Shown one piece after another: positions 1-11,897 of a stretch of DNA of 64,000 nucleotides. Below the pieces are notes generated by a model that saw only the letters and a list, made by a program, of their open reading frames with translations, made no database searches and was not told the origin of the DNA. The stretch's first letter is position 1. Every line of letters begins with the position of its first letter. The stretch comes from Macrostomum hystrix (taxonomy: Eukaryota; Platyhelminthes; Macrostomidae), in assembly GCA_950097015.1 (NCBI GenBank), contig CATNEN010000031.1, forward strand, positions 930,001-994,000, given 5' to 3'. The position numbers were made by a program, and so were the translations under genes.

Positions 1-2443
1 CCCCGCCTGGCCACGGGTTCGCCACCGCTGCTAATTCTGCACGGCCTGTTCGGCATGGCCCGCAACTGGCGATCCATAGCCAAGACCCTGGCCAGGCAGC
101 ACTCGCCCATTGTGTGCGCCGATCTGAGAAATCACGGCGACAGTCCGCATCACAGCGACATGAGCATGTCAGCCATGGCCGACGATGTTAAACTGCTCAT
201 TGAGAGCAAACTGGATGGCCGGCCAGTGCATCTCATGGGCCACAGTCTTGGCGGTAAGGTGGCCATGATAACGGCCCTTCAGCATGTGAGTATGGCTGCT
301 TGATCTTCATTTCGAATCACTATCACGAATCTCATTGAGATTATCCAGGTAGATCTTGGCCAATCTCATTGAGATTATCCAGGTAGATCTTGGCAAATCT
401 CATTGAGATTATCCAGCTAGATCTTGACGAATCTCATTGAGATTATCCAGGTGGATGTTGGCGAATCTTAATGAGATTTTCTAGGCTAGATGTATCTCAT
501 TGAGATTATCCATGTAAATGTAGGCGAATCTCATTGAGATTATCCAACTAGATATTGACGAATCTCATAGAGATTATCCAGGTGGATCTTGGCAATTCTC
601 ATTGAGATTTTCATACCGCTTTTCGACCCAACCTCGAACGCCCAGTCGCACCTGGTTCATTCACTCATCGCCGTGGACGTGTCGCCGCAGCCCAGCGGTT
701 CGCCCCCGGGCTGGTTCAGGCGCATCATGGAGCTGCTGCTCAGCCTGGACCTCAGCAGGCCGCCGGCCTCATCTCTGGCTGCCACTAAGAAGGCCTACTC
801 ACAGTTTCTGAGCGCTGAGGTGCCGGTGAGTCTGCTGGCCTCTATTTGTATTCTGCGAACTGCTGGTTCCGCTGTTGGCTGGTTTCACTCGCTCATCAGT
901 GATGAAACTGATGAGACTGGGAGAGATTAGACATTGGAGAAATTAGACATGGGATAGATTAGACATGGGAGAGATTAGACATGGGAGAGATAAGACATGG
1001 GTGAGATTAGACATGGGAGAGATTAGACATGGGTGAGATTAGACATGGGAGAGATTAGACATGGGTGAGATTAGACATGGGTGAGATTAGACATGGGTGA
1101 GATTAGACATGGGTGAGATTAGACATGGGTGAGATTAGACATTGGAGAGATTAGACATGGGAGAGATTAGACATGGGAGAGATTGGACATGGGTGAGTTT
1201 GACATTAGAGAGATAAGAAATGGGACAGGTTAGACACGGGAGAGATAAAAACATGTATTAATAACAGGAAAGATTAGAAATAAGAGAGATTAAGCAATCA
1301 AATTTAAAATATAAATTAGATGAGACAGTGAAGATATTTGCCAGCGGAGAGATTAGACATGGAAGATATTAGATATAGTGTATGAATGATTAGACAGGAG
1401 ATATGTGATAGGAGAATCAAGACTCGGGAATGATGAATGTTAAGCTCTACAGATATATTGTCTACATGTTTACCGCAAAAAGCTCTACTCGCTACTGCCC
1501 AGTAGTTAAACTTGACCAGAACAATTTCAACTAGCAGTTCTAAATCTCTTGCCTGTTGATAAGGAGAAACCCATTCGCGAATTTCTGCTCACCAATCTGA
1601 CTGAGGAGCCGGACAGGCCGGGCAAATTCAGATGGCGCATCAACCTGCCAGCCCTGCTAACCCACATTGACGAGATGGTTAATTGCGAACTGAACAGCTG
1701 CAGCCTGACCTACAGCGGGCCCACCATCTTTATTGGCGGATCTAAGTCTCCCTACATCAAGTGAGGGAACAATCTTGTCACATCATACTGCCAACCACCT
1801 ACCTCAAAAGACTGTGATCTTACCGCCAATCAGCCCGCAGGACGCCACGATTACTCATCCTGTCCCCCACCCACCCCAAAACACTGTGATCTTACCGCAA
1901 ATCAGCCCGCAGGACGCCACGATTACTCATCCTGTCCCCCACCCACCCCAAAGCACTGTGATCTTACCGCCAATCAGCCCGCAGGACGCCACGATTACTC
2001 ATCCTGTCCCCCACCCACCCCAAAACACAGGGACCCAACCCACCCCAAAACACAGGGACCCCACCCACCCCAAAACACAGGGACCCCACCCACCCCAAAA
2101 CACAGGGACCCAACCCACCCCAAAACACAGGGACCCAACCCACCCCAAAACACAGGGACCCCACCCACCCCAAAACACAGGGACCCCACCCACCCCAAAA
2201 CACAGGGACCCAACCCACCCCAAAACACAGTGACCCCACCCAAAAAACACAGTGACCCCACGCACCCCAAACACGGTGATCTACCCGCCAATCAGCCCGC
2301 AGGACTCCGCCATTCCGCGCCTATTTCCAAGGTCGCGAATCTCTTTTGTTGAAGGCGCGGGTCACTGGGTTCACGCCGATCAACCTACTGAGTTCTGCGC
2401 TCAGGTGAACAGATTTCTAGCTGAATTGTCAGACTCGAAATGA
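1..2443 (+). CDS. ABHD11: ABHD11-type alpha/beta hydrolase (5' end off the window)
   Basis: The exons are 1-285, 646-825, 1564-1760 and 2296-2443 (stop), giving 269 visible residues; the N-terminus lies beyond the left edge. Visible motifs are the oxyanion-loop HGLFG, DLRNHGDSP, the nucleophile elbow GHSLGG (Ser codon 244-246), LIAVDVSP, REFLLTNL, and the catalytic-His segment GHWVHADQP (His codon 2363-2365). These match ABHD11, a mitochondrial serine hydrolase of about 310 residues linked in mammals to lipoylated 2-oxoglutarate dehydrogenase. Intron phases are 0, 0 and 2 with GT-AG ends. Exon 3 was started at 1564 because the upstream AGs are out of phase. Exon 4 was started at 2296 because only that AG restores the frame, giving YINPQDSAIPRLFP. 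All three introns contain minisatellites. It is the only plus-strand gene of the set. The family call is firm; expression is not shown. Confidence 0.9.
286..645. repeat. ABHD11 intron 1 with 33-bp minisatellite
   Basis: About eight degenerate copies of a 33-bp unit, best between 318 and 600. The core word is AATCTCATTGAGATTATCCA, which itself contains the palindrome CTCATTGAG. The array runs to within about 40 bp of the 3' splice site. Confidence 0.85.
905..1440. repeat. ABHD11 intron 2 minisatellite, 16-bp unit
   Basis: The unit is GAGATTAGACATGGGT, with GGGA as a frequent variant. Copies are clean from about 935 to 1200, then decay to scattered GATTAGACA words by about 1430. The array lies inside the intron 826-1563. 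Confidence 0.9.
1790..2290. repeat. ABHD11 intron 3 compound minisatellite containing copies of its own 3' splice site
   Basis: Three copies of a roughly 71-bp unit (about 1801-2020) are followed by about nine copies of a 25-bp unit with the core ACACAGGGACCC. The 71-bp unit contains CCAATCAGCCCGCAGGAC. The same word recurs at 2288-2305 across the real intron 3/exon 4 junction (AG|CCCGCAGGAC). The array therefore carries three extra copies of the acceptor and of the first bases of exon 4. Confidence 0.9.
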
Positions 2444-2689
2444 GGACAGTCTACTAACTAAAGACTATTTTTAACTGTCCACAGGAATAATTAATTATAA
2501 GCCTAGCAACTTAACTGTAGCCAGCCAGTCACACTTAAGATTCAATGCATGCAATAGATTTTATGTCTAAATACAGTACAATCAGCCACGTAGTACGTAA
2601 TTTCTTTCTTAGTACATGTATGTGAGTACATTTTGTGGAACCTTTTATCAGCTTTGCTTCTCACTTATTTCGTAGAATTCTACAATTTG

Positions 2690-3770
2690 CCGTGCCATTA
2701 GCAGCAGCTGGAGTGAACAGCTGTGCCATAAACAGCAGCTGGAGTGAACAGCTGTGCCATTAGCACCAGATGGAGTGAATAGCTGTGCCATAGACAGCAG
2801 CTGGAGTGAACAGCTGTGCCATAAACAGCAGCTGGAGTGAACAGCTGTGCCATTAGCACCAGATGGAGTGAATAGCTGTGCCATAGACAGCAGCTGGAGT
2901 GAACAGCTGTGCCATAGACAGCAGCTGGAGTGAACAGCTGTGCCATAGACAGCAGCTGGAGTGAACAGCTGTGCCATAGACAGCAGCTGGAGTGAACAGC
3001 TGTGCCATTAGCAGCAGATGGAGTGAATAGCTGTGCCATTAGCAGCAGCTGGAGTGAACAGCTGTGCCATAGACAGCAGCTGGAGTGAACAGCTGTGCCA
3101 TAAACAGCAGCTGGAGTGAACAGCTGTGCCATAAACAGCAGCTGGAGTGAACAGCTGTGCCATAAACAGCAGCTGGAGTGAACAGCTGTGCCATAAACAG
3201 CAGCTGGAGTGAACAGCTGTGCCATAAACAGCAGCTGGAGTGAACAGCTGTGCCATAGACAGCAGCTGGAGTGAACAGCTGTGCCATAAACAGCAGCTGG
3301 AGTGAACAGCTGTGCCATAAACAGCAGCTGGAGTGAACAGCTGTGCCATAAACAGCAGCTGGAGTGAACAGCTGTGCCATAGACAGCAGCTGGAGTGAAC
3401 AGCTGTGCCATAAACAGCAGCTGGAGTGAACAGCTGTGCCATAGACAGCAGCTGAAGTGAACAGCTGTGCCATAAACAGCAGCTGAAGTGAACAGCTGTG
3501 CCATAAACAGCAGCTGGAGTGAACAGCTGTGCCATAGACAGCAGCTGGAGTGAACAGCTGTGCCATAAAAAGCAGCTGGAGTGAACAGCTGTGCCATAGA
3601 CAGCAGCTGGAGTGAACAGCTGTGCCATAGACAGCAGCTGGAGTGAACAGCTGTGCCTTGGACAGCAGCTGGAGTGAACAGCTGTGCCATAGACAGCAGC
3701 TGAAGTGAACAGCTGTGCCATAGACAGCAGCTGGAGTGAACAGCTGTGCCATAGACAGCAGCTGGAGTGA
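2690..3770. repeat. Intergenic minisatellite, 31-bp unit with two CAGCTG boxes
   Basis: About 35 copies of a 31-bp unit containing CAGCTGGAGTGAACAGCTG, that is, two E-box palindromes per unit. Units vary at ATAGAC, ATAAAC and ATTAGC. The period is not a multiple of 3 but the unit has no stops on the minus strand, so long repetitive reading frames appear there. I consider these artefacts. Confidence 0.95.
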
Positions 3771-4384
3771 ATAATTGAATAGCGTAGCTTCAATTTCAAA
3801 GGTTATCTCTAATAAAATCCTATAATTAATAGGATTAGCTAGACTAGCAGATAAACTAGCATCCAAATTAAAATTTCGCACCTTGACTTGTTCTCGCATG
3901 TTAGATAATTTGCGCTAATTACAGTATAGTCAGATGACGTATCCAATTTAGACTCGAAATCAGTTTGATCATCTTAATTATAGTTTCATTATTGTGATCA
4001 CGGGCGTTGCCTAAACATATATTCTAGTGTTGATAAAATTAGTTTGAGGCGGTTAATCAACTAAAAATATTTCAAAAGGAATTTTTTAACTGACTAAATG
4101 TTATCATCATGAGAACTTTGTTTGTTTAGCTACTTTCAACATCGAAAGCGTGATTTTAAACTGCACAGGTTAACGAGTCTTTCTGAGCTTATTTGATTTT
4201 CGACTGAATTGTGTCTCAAGTAACTGCCTTTGTCAAAAATTGGTAACTATTAAATAATTTAGTGGATCCGAGCGGTGTCTTTCATTTTGCCATCTTAATT
4301 TCAAATCATTCTGCTACATTTCAAATCATTCTAGATTAGTACGTAATTCAGCTCCTAGATGTTTTCGCGTCGCCATAGTAACGT
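3771..4384. other. AT-rich intergenic spacer
   Basis: No gene, RNA or repeat structure was recognised here. The stretch is unique AT-rich sequence between two minisatellites. Confidence 0.5.
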
Positions 4385-4385
4385 A

Positions 4386-4968
4386 GGAGATGGGAATAGA
4401 TGGCAGTGTGGGACAGGAGATGGGAATGGGTGGCAGTGTGGGACAGGAGATGGGAATGGGTGGCAGTGTGGGACAGGAGATGGGAATGGGTGGCAGTGTG
4501 GAACAGGAGATGGGAATGGGTGGCAGTGTGGAACAGGAGATGGGAATGGGTGGCAGTGTGGAACAGGAGATGGGAATGGGTGGCAGTGTGGGACAGGAGA
4601 TGGGAATGGGTGGCAGTGTGGAACAGGAGATGGGAATGGGTGGCAGTGTGGAACAGGAGATGGGAATGGGTGGCAGTGTGGAACAGGAGATGGGAATGGG
4701 TGGCAGTGTGGGACAGGAGATGGGAATGGGTGGCAGTGTGGGACAGGAGATGGGAATGGGTGGCAGTGTGGAACAGGAGATGGGAATGGGTGGCAGTGTG
4801 GGACAGGAGATGGGAATGGGTGGCAGTGTGAGACAGGAGATGGGAATGGGTGGCAGTGTGGAACAGGAGATGGGAATAGATGGCAGTGTGGGACAGGAGA
4901 TGGGAATGGGTGGCAGTGTGGAACAGGAGATGGGAATGGGTGGCAGTGTGGGACAGGAGATAGGAATT
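4386..4968. repeat. Intergenic minisatellite, 30-bp G-rich unit
   Basis: About 19 nearly identical copies of a 30-bp unit with the core GGAGATGGGAATGGGTGGCA. Variation is mostly GGACAGG versus GAACAGG. Because 30 is divisible by 3, several frames stay open on both strands. The multiple G runs per unit could form G-quadruplexes on the plus strand (inference). Confidence 0.95.
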
Positions 4969-4969
4969 G

Positions 4970-5364
4970 AAAAATTTTAGGTCTGAATTCACCCCCATGG
5001 CGAGTCTAGTCAGTCTGGCTTGAGTTGAGCATTTTCCAAAAGAAAATTTAATTAGGGATTTAAATCTCTGAAATTCCCAACAGGTTTTTTACGCCAGTAG
5101 ATGGCTTCCCAACGACCGCCGCGTCTTAAAGAGGGCTAATTCCTGAGCCGAGGCTCTCAACTAGAGGCACGCAATCTTCAGCTTAAATTGCACACTTTCC
5201 GTGCAGTCAGAGACAAACACACTCATATTAGAAGTCTATATGGACTCAATTGTTATCAGTGCCGTACAGCTAATTTTTGGAAATTTGTGCTCTGTTAAAT
5301 TATGCCATGTTATCTGAGACTTCAGTTGAACAGTTTAAAATTAAATTTGAAAACAGCGAGCAGT
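4970..5364. other. Intergenic spacer, nothing recognised
   Basis: Unique sequence between two arrays. I see no reading frame, RNA or transposon feature. Confidence 0.4.
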
Positions 5365-5365
5365 C

Positions 5366-5734
5366 CTTTGTACTCCTTTGTACTCCTTTGTACTTCTTTG
5401 TACTCCTTTGTACTCCTTTTTACACCTTTGTACTCCTTTGTACTCCTTTGTACTCTTTTGTACTCCTTTGTACTCCTTTGTACTCCTTTGTACTCCTTTG
5501 TACTCCTTTGTACTCCTTTGTACTCCTTTGTACTCCTTTGTACACCTTTGTACTCCTTTGTACTCCTTTGTACTCCTTTGTACTCCTTTGCACTCCTTTG
5601 TACTCCTTTGTACTCCTTTGTACTCCTTTGTACTCCTTTGTACTCCTTTGTACTCCTTTGTACTCCTTTTTACACCTTTGTACTTCTTTGTACTCCTTTG
5701 TACTCCTTTGTACTCCTTTGTACACCTTTGTACT
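5366..5734. repeat. Intergenic 10-bp satellite TACTCCTTTG
   Basis: About 37 head-to-tail copies of TACTCCTTTG, with rare TACACC, TACTTC and CACTCC variants. The decamer has no stops in the three plus-strand frames, which gives overlapping repetitive open frames of no coding value. Confidence 0.95.
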
Positions 5735-5804
5735 AGAAAGCATCTGTTGGCTCAACGATAAGCGCATACAGAAGCGTCAATTTTGTGACATTCATCTGAT
5801 TTAC

Positions 5805-7615
5805 AAGTGAGAGATTACCTGAATTAACAGTGAAAGATTACCTGAATTAACAGTGAAAGATTAACTGAATTAACAGGGAAAGATTAACTGAATTAACAGT
5901 GAAAGATTAACTGAATTAACAGGGAAAGATTCAGTGAATAGTCAGTGACAGATTCTGTGAATAGACAGTGTTAGATTCAGAGAATAGACAGTGACAGATT
6001 CAGTGAATAGACAGTGAGAGATTCAGTGAATAGACAGTGACAGATTCAGTGAATAGACAGTGCTAGATTCAGAGAATAGACAGTGACAGATTCAGTGAAT
6101 AGACAGTGACAGATTCAGAGAATAGACAGTGACAGATTCAGTGAATAGACAGTGACAGATTCAGTGAATAGACAGTGACAGATTCAGTGAATAGACAGTG
6201 ACAGATTCAGTGAATAGACAGTGACAGATTCAGTGAATAGACAGTGACAGATTCAGTGAATAGACAGTGACAGATTCAGTGAATAGTCAGTGAGAGATTC
6301 AGTGAATAGTCAGTGACAGATTCAGTGAATAGACAGTGCTAGATTCAGAGAATAGTCAGTGACAGATTCAGTGAATAGTCAGTGACAGATTCAGTGAATA
6401 GACAGTGACAGATTCAGTGAATAGACAGTGACAGATTCAGTGAATAGTCAGTGAGAGATTCAGTGGATAGAGAGTGAGAGATTCAGTGAATAGTCAGTGA
6501 CAGATTCAGTGAATAGACAGTGAGAGATTCAGTGAATAGACAGTGACAGATTCAGTGAATAGACAGTGACAGATTCAGTGAATAGACAGTGACAGATTCA
6601 GTGAATAGTCAGTGACAGATTCAGTGAATAGACAGTGACAGATTCAGTGAATAGACAGTGACAGATTCAGTGAATAGTCAGTGAGAGATTCAGTGGATAG
6701 AGAGTGAGAGATTCAGTGAATAGTCAGTGACAGATTCAGTGAATAGTCAGTGACAGATTCAGTGAATAGACAGTGACAGATTCAGTGAATAGACAGTGAC
6801 AGATTCAGTGAATAGTCAGTGACAGATTCAGTGAATAGTCAGTGACAGATTCAGTGAATAGACAGTGACAGATTCAGTGAATAGACAGTGACAGATTCAG
6901 TGAATAGTCAGTGAGAGATTCAGTGGATAGAGAGTGAGAGATTCAGTGAATAGTCAGTGACAGATTCAGTGAATAGACAGTGAGAGATTCAGTGAATAGA
7001 CAGTGACAGATTCAGTGAATAGACAGTGACAGATTCAGTGAATAGACAGTGACAGATTCAGTGAATAGACAGTGAGAGGTCCAGTGAATAGTCAGTGACA
7101 GATTCAGTGAATAGACAGTGACAGATTCAGTGAATAGTCAGTGAGAGATTCAGTGAATTGTGAGTGACAGATTCAGTGAATAGTCAGTGAGAGGTTCAGT
7201 GAATAGACAGTGACAGATTCAGTGAATAGACAGTGAGAGATTTAGTGAATAGTCAGTGACAGATTCAGTGGATAGACAGTGAGAGATTTAGTGAATAGTC
7301 AGTGACAGATTCAGTGGATAGACAGTGAGAGATTTAGTGAATAGTCAGTGACAGATTCAGTGGATAGAGAGTGAGAGATTCAGTGAATAGTCAGTGACAG
7401 ATTCAGTGAATAGTCAGTGAGAGGTTCAGTGAATAGACAGTGACAGATTCAGTGAATAGACAGTGAGAGATTTAGTGAATAGTCAGTGACAGATTCAGTG
7501 AATAGACAGTGACAGATTCAGTGAATAGACAGTGATAGATTCAGTGAACAGACAGTGACAGATTCAGTGAATAGACAGTGACAGATTCAGTGAATAGTCA
7601 GTGAGAGGTTCAGTT
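5805..7615. repeat. Intergenic minisatellite, 23-bp unit
   Basis: About 78 copies of a 23-bp unit with the core CAGATTCAGTGAATAGACAG. The first copies (5805-5930) are an older subfamily with AACTGAATTAACAG. Mixed TAGTC/TAGAC variants recur in blocks near 6455-6480, 6685-6715 and 6915-6945, showing multi-unit duplications of about 230 bp. Confidence 0.95.
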
Positions 7616-8062
7616 AAATCTGAAGTTTTAATTTAACTAGTTTTTTAACACATTCAATAGACGGTGATGCAAATATCAAATGGCAGTAATTTGAATGTAT
7701 TTTGATAAGCTTATGACAGCTGTTTTGTAAAAGAAGAGCTTGATATATTTTAAAGTAGAAAACTAGAACTTGAGGTATTTCATGTAGAAAACAAAGGAGG
7801 TGCATTATAGGGAGGTCGGACACTGAAGCTAAGGTTACAAGTGTAGTTCGGACATTCTTAATGACGGAGAAAACTATTAATATAAACTTGCAACACTCAG
7901 ATCGTTTAAATTTGATTGACAGCATTGAGAAGATGGTAGAGAAGCTGGCTCCATTTGGAATCCAGATGACATGGCGTGGAATTGACAATAATTGACTGCT
8001 GAACTGCAGCACTGCGATAATAGAAAAGTGACTTTGATACCAGACTTCTCGATGATTTAAGT
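7616..8062. other. Intergenic spacer
   Basis: Unique AT-rich sequence. A 132-codon minus-strand open frame here (7614-8012) has no recognisable domain and no splice context, so I do not call it a gene. Confidence 0.4.
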
Positions 8063-8482
8063 TTGACAGTTTCTGGCTTTGGGAGAGTGACAGACTCGGG
8101 CTTAGGAAGAGTGACAGACTCGGGCTTAGGGAGAGTGACAGACTCGGGGTTTAGGAGAGTGACAGACTCGGGCTTAGGGAGAGTGACAGACTCGGGGTTT
8201 AGGAGAGTGACAGACTCGAGGTTTAGGAGAGTGACAGACTCGGGGTTTAGGAGAGTGACAAACTCGGGGTTTGGGAGAGTGACAGACTCGAGGTTTAGGA
8301 GAGTGACAGACTCGGGCTTAGGGAGTGTGACAAACTCGGGGTTTAGGAGAGTGACAGACTCGAGGTTTAGGAGAGTGACAGACTCGGGCTTAGGGAGTGT
8401 GACAAACTCGGGGTTTAGGAGAGTGACAGACTCGGGCTTAGGGAGTGTGACAAACTCGGGGTTTAGGAGAGTGACAGACTAG
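8063..8482. repeat. Intergenic minisatellite, 24-bp unit
   Basis: About 17 copies of a 24-bp unit with the core AGAGTGACAGACTCGGG. Its period is a multiple of 3, so one frame stays open throughout. It lies just downstream of the GPCR 3' end. Confidence 0.95.
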
Positions 8483-8773
8483 GAGGTTGTAGAGTGATCG
8501 ATTCGGCGGTTATGGGAGTAAATATGTGGAATGTGAGATTGACTGGAGTGACAGAGTGAGGAAGAAAGTAACCTAAAAAGTGAAAGTGAAAATCAATAAC
8601 GAGTTGATTTAGCATGATTTAAAGACTAGACTACGCGATGCATTTATCCCGGCGATAGAAAACTGTTTCTTAAGAAAGATAATAGCGACTGGAATAACAA
8701 AAGATCAGACAGGCTAGACAAAGTTTTCTCTAAACTAAAAGAAGTTTTGTGCGCAATAAATGTTTGTCTTCAT

Positions 8774-11700
8774 TCACAACCGGTTCTGCTGCTGCTGCTG
8801 CTGCTGCGGCCTGGCGCCTCCGGCGGCCTCCATGGACATTCCCGAGTGGCCGCCGTTGCCACCGGCCCGCGCCAGTCCCAGGATGGCGCGCACCTCGCGC
8901 TTGAACTTCGGATTGGTCACCACGTAGATGAAGAAATTGCAGGTGCCGTCCATGGAGGAGATGACGTTGCCGACCAGGGTCAGGATGATGTACAGGTTGG
9001 TTGGGATTTTGAACGACACCACGCTGCAAATCCACGCGGTAGGGGATTAGGCGGATTAACAGTAGGACTACCAACCCATTTTGCCGCCCGTTTTTATGCC
9101 AATAACTATTTCTGCTGCACCTGAATAGGGCAACGTTCTTGTTCCTGAAACAAGAATCAAGTCGCCAGCTCTTCAGACCGTCTAGATATTCATCGGTTCT
9201 GGCCGAAGGTCTGATTTTACCATAAGAGCTAATACATTTCATACACCCCTATACACGAGCCTAGCCTTGCCAGGCCTTCAAACTTTATCAGCGCTTCATC
9301 TGAATGAGCCAGCATCATCTCCGACTTCGGTCATCACCTACCTTGATCTAGACGGAGCTGCTGGACCTTCAACAAGTGGCACCAGCCGACGATCAAGCCT
9401 CAATATTGGCCGAAGCTAAACTACAGGACCCTAGTCTGTCAGCCAGTCACCACCCCGACACCGTCAGCACCGTCAACGGGGTTCCTCCAGCTGGCTATGG
9501 AGTCCCTAAAGCGAGTTTTTCTAGTTTCGCTGATGAAGCCTTGGTAGTTCTACTGATAATATTGATATTTGTAGGAGGGCTGTGCACACTAGCACTTATC
9601 ATTTCAGAGGCTAAATTTACCGATTCCGCTGACCCTGAACACAAACTCACGCAGGTGTGTACATCTGCCCTGACCTCCTCATCGTCAAGCAGTGTACACC
9701 CTCATTGTGCCTTTGGATGGTTGGCCCTGAAGGGTGTAAACTGTACGACAATCCCTCGCTCCAAAGCCTTCTCTCCGCGACTGTGTCCCAACTGAGAATG
9801 TGGCGTCGCAGCGGATTCGAGCTCGGGGACCTCGGGAGCTCGGCCTTAGACAGTTTAATCCCTCGCCCAGGTTTGATCCCCAAAACAATTGCCAAATTGC
9901 GCTCGCAGTTTTTTAGGTCAATGATAGTTTAAGAGGACGAAACTTAATTAATAAAAACTGGCCCGCTAGAGTAACTATGCCCATGGAGACTGACTCGCCA
10001 CATTGTTAGTGACGCTTCCCACCTGCTTTAGTGGGTAAACGGCGGGAGCAACAGAAGCGCAACTGAGCTCTCTAAAAAGATAAGAAAAGTCTCGTCATCT
10101 TATCAGCCGGACCTGAGTTTGGCCAGAAGAATTATTGCCCCCCCACTGCACAGCAACCAGCCCTCCAAATGGAGTGCACTTCAGCGTCGAAATTATCCCC
10201 ACTCTAGCGGGATCAGAGAGATTCCGAATTATAGCAAACTGTTACCGATTCTATTCTCGAGCGGCTGTGTCTGTGTGGGTGGCGGCCTTGTGATGTAACT
10301 TGTGAATCAGCACTAAACTTATTGGCAATAAAATCCAGAGCTAAAGTTGCCGGCGTTCGAGTTAATCTGAGTTCGTTCAAAGGTGACTGCTCAATATAAC
10401 AACTTGGAATACTTATCCCGAGGACTACTGGTACTCAAACCTGAAGAAGATAAGTACTCAAACCTGAGGACCATAGTTATTCAAGCTTGAGATCCTAGTA
10501 ACTCAAACTTGAGAACCATATGTACTCAAACCTGAGGACCATAGCTACTCAAACTTGAGAACCATATGTACTCAAACCTGAGGACCAAAGCTACTCAAAC
10601 ATGAGGACCATGGGTACTCAAACATGAGGACCATGGGTACTCAAACATGAGGACCATGGGTACTCAAACCTGAGGACCAAAGCTACTCAAACATGAGGAC
10701 CATAGCTACTCAAACCTGAGGACCAAAGCTACTCAAACATGAGGACCATGGGTACTCAAACCTGAGGACCAAAGCTACTCAAACATGAGGATCATGGGTA
10801 CTCAAACCTGAGGACCATAGGTGCTCAAACCTGAGGGATAGGTAATCCTAAACCTGAAGCCTTGGAAGTTGCATCAATTGAGCAATGAGAGACTGTCAGC
10901 AGACTCACACTCCGTAAAGCAGCATGGGAGTCTGGCAGATGAGGTACATGTACATCAGCAGGGTGACCATTCGGGTCAGCTGACGGAATTGCTTCTCCTG
11001 CTTGTCCGGCTTCTTGCCGCCAGCCTCGCTTAAATTTGCGCTGCTGCCGCCAGCGCTGACGATGCTGACGGTGCTGGCCGCCACCGTGGATGTCGGACTG
11101 CCGCGGCCGCCTCCGCCGGCTGCGCCTCGCTGGAAATTGTTAGATCGGCGAACAGCTCGCAGCAGGAGCATGTTGACAACCATGACAGCCACCAGTGGGG
11201 TGCCAGTCTGCAGGCCGAAGTTGACGGACCATGTGTAGGCCGGGAAGATCATAGAGCCCTCGATGGCCATGCGGCTGAAGCCGTCGTTGCAGACGGCCAC
11301 CACGCTGGTGACCTCGAGGCCGCGCACCAGGCTAGTTGCCATGGCAACGAAGCAGATGGCTACAATCCAGTGAAGGGTGCGGCGCCTGCTGAACCAGAGA
11401 TTCGCGCGCAGCGGCCAGCGAATCTTGGCGAATCGGACAGCCGCCATAAACAGCATCAGCCAGTTGTGCAGGGTGATGAAGGCCACCCGGATGCCCCACA
11501 CAAAGGGATGACCGTATATTGGCAGTAGGAACAGCCAGGTGTCCTCGTTGCGTGCAGGCAGAGTCTCCAGGGTGTGGCAGAAGTTGTCGACGGTGTTGGC
11601 CACCACGTAGATGGCATCGGCCAGAGCCAGCGAGCGGAGCTGCAGGGCCAGGGCGCAGTCGCTGCCGTCGCGGCCGAGGGCCACATAGGACAGGGAGTTG

Positions 11701-11855
11701 AGAACCAGGCTGAGGATGCACAGCAGGCACTGGGTGGCGTCTGTCGCACAGAGGAACGCGAGAAAGCCGGGCTCGCGTAGCGGCTGCCAGCGCTCCGTGT
11801 TGTTGCACTCGATGGCCCAGTAAAACTTGTACCAGTGCTGCTCCGCACTCCTCAT
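8774..11855 (-). CDS. Class A (rhodopsin-like) G-protein-coupled receptor, orphan or peptide type
   Basis: Two coding exons, 11855-10909 and 9023-8774 (stop), give 398 residues. The junction is phase 2 and joins ...LLYGV to VSFKIPTNLYIIL. Hydrophobic stretches fit TM1 (about residues 32-59) through TM6 (TLLMYMYLICQTPMLLYGV). Exon 2 adds TM7 with CNFFIYVVTNPKFKREV, the form seen in FMRFamide-type peptide receptors in place of NPxxY. The DRY position at the end of TM3 reads VRFAKIRWP, so the canonical DRY is altered. Intracellular loop 3 has a Gly/Ser-rich insert. The C-tail ends in seven Gln before NRL. The ATG at 11855 is the first in frame. A likely 5'UTR exon ends at 12851. It is a plasma-membrane receptor; the ligand is unknown. 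Confidence 0.85.
9352..9654 (+). pseudogene. Exon-like fragment of a single-pass membrane protein (uncertain)
   Basis: Open plus-strand segment bounded by an acceptor-like CTTGATCTAG (ends 9351) and a donor-like CAG|GTGTGT (9655), 101 codons long with no stop. It contains a strong membrane span (EALVVLLIILIFVGGLCTL and following) and then a short hydrophilic tail ending KLTQ. Such an arrangement is seen in cadherin-type membrane exons, but I cannot name the family. It sits inside the GPCR intron on the opposite strand and abuts a SINE, so it may be a transposon-carried or duplicated exon rather than part of a working gene. Confidence 0.3.
9640..9890 (-). mobile_element. tRNA-Leu-type SINE, copy 1 (degraded head)
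   Basis: On the minus strand this shares long stretches with 43930-44153, for example GGGCAGATGTACACAC, GTGTACACTG and the CTCGGGGACC/CTCAGGGACC region next to the B-box position. The tRNA head is more eroded here than in the other copy. Confidence 0.65.
10425..10845. repeat. GPCR intron minisatellite, 23-bp unit
   Basis: About 18 copies of a unit with the core TACTCAAACATGAGGACCAT. Variants (CCTGAGG/CATGAGG, GGG/AGC) alternate in pairs, suggesting a two-unit duplication step. Confidence 0.95.
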
Positions 11856-11897
11856 TGCCTGAGTTGCGGTTGGCGGGATTGAGCAGGGACAATGGAA

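Larger units (their letters stand above)
9024..10908 (-). other. GPCR intron (1.9 kb) with SINE, candidate antisense exon and minisatellite
   Basis: The donor is GT|GTGAGT at 10908 and the acceptor is GATTTGCAG ending at 9024. From 3' to 5' on the gene strand it holds a 23-bp array, a tRNA-Leu-type SINE and a plus-strand open exon-like segment with a membrane span. These are listed separately. Confidence 0.8.

Noticed and set aside
2690-3899. Repetitive minus-strand frames of 260-330 codons
   Set aside because: Satellite artefacts: all three frames of a 31-bp unit are open, with no domain or splice evidence.
5366-7615. CRISPR-like regular repeats
   Set aside because: Units are contiguous with no unique spacers, and the genome is eukaryotic.
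7614-8012. 132-codon minus-strand frame as a gene
   Set aside because: It has no ATG-supported context, domain or neighbouring exon, and overlaps the end of a satellite.
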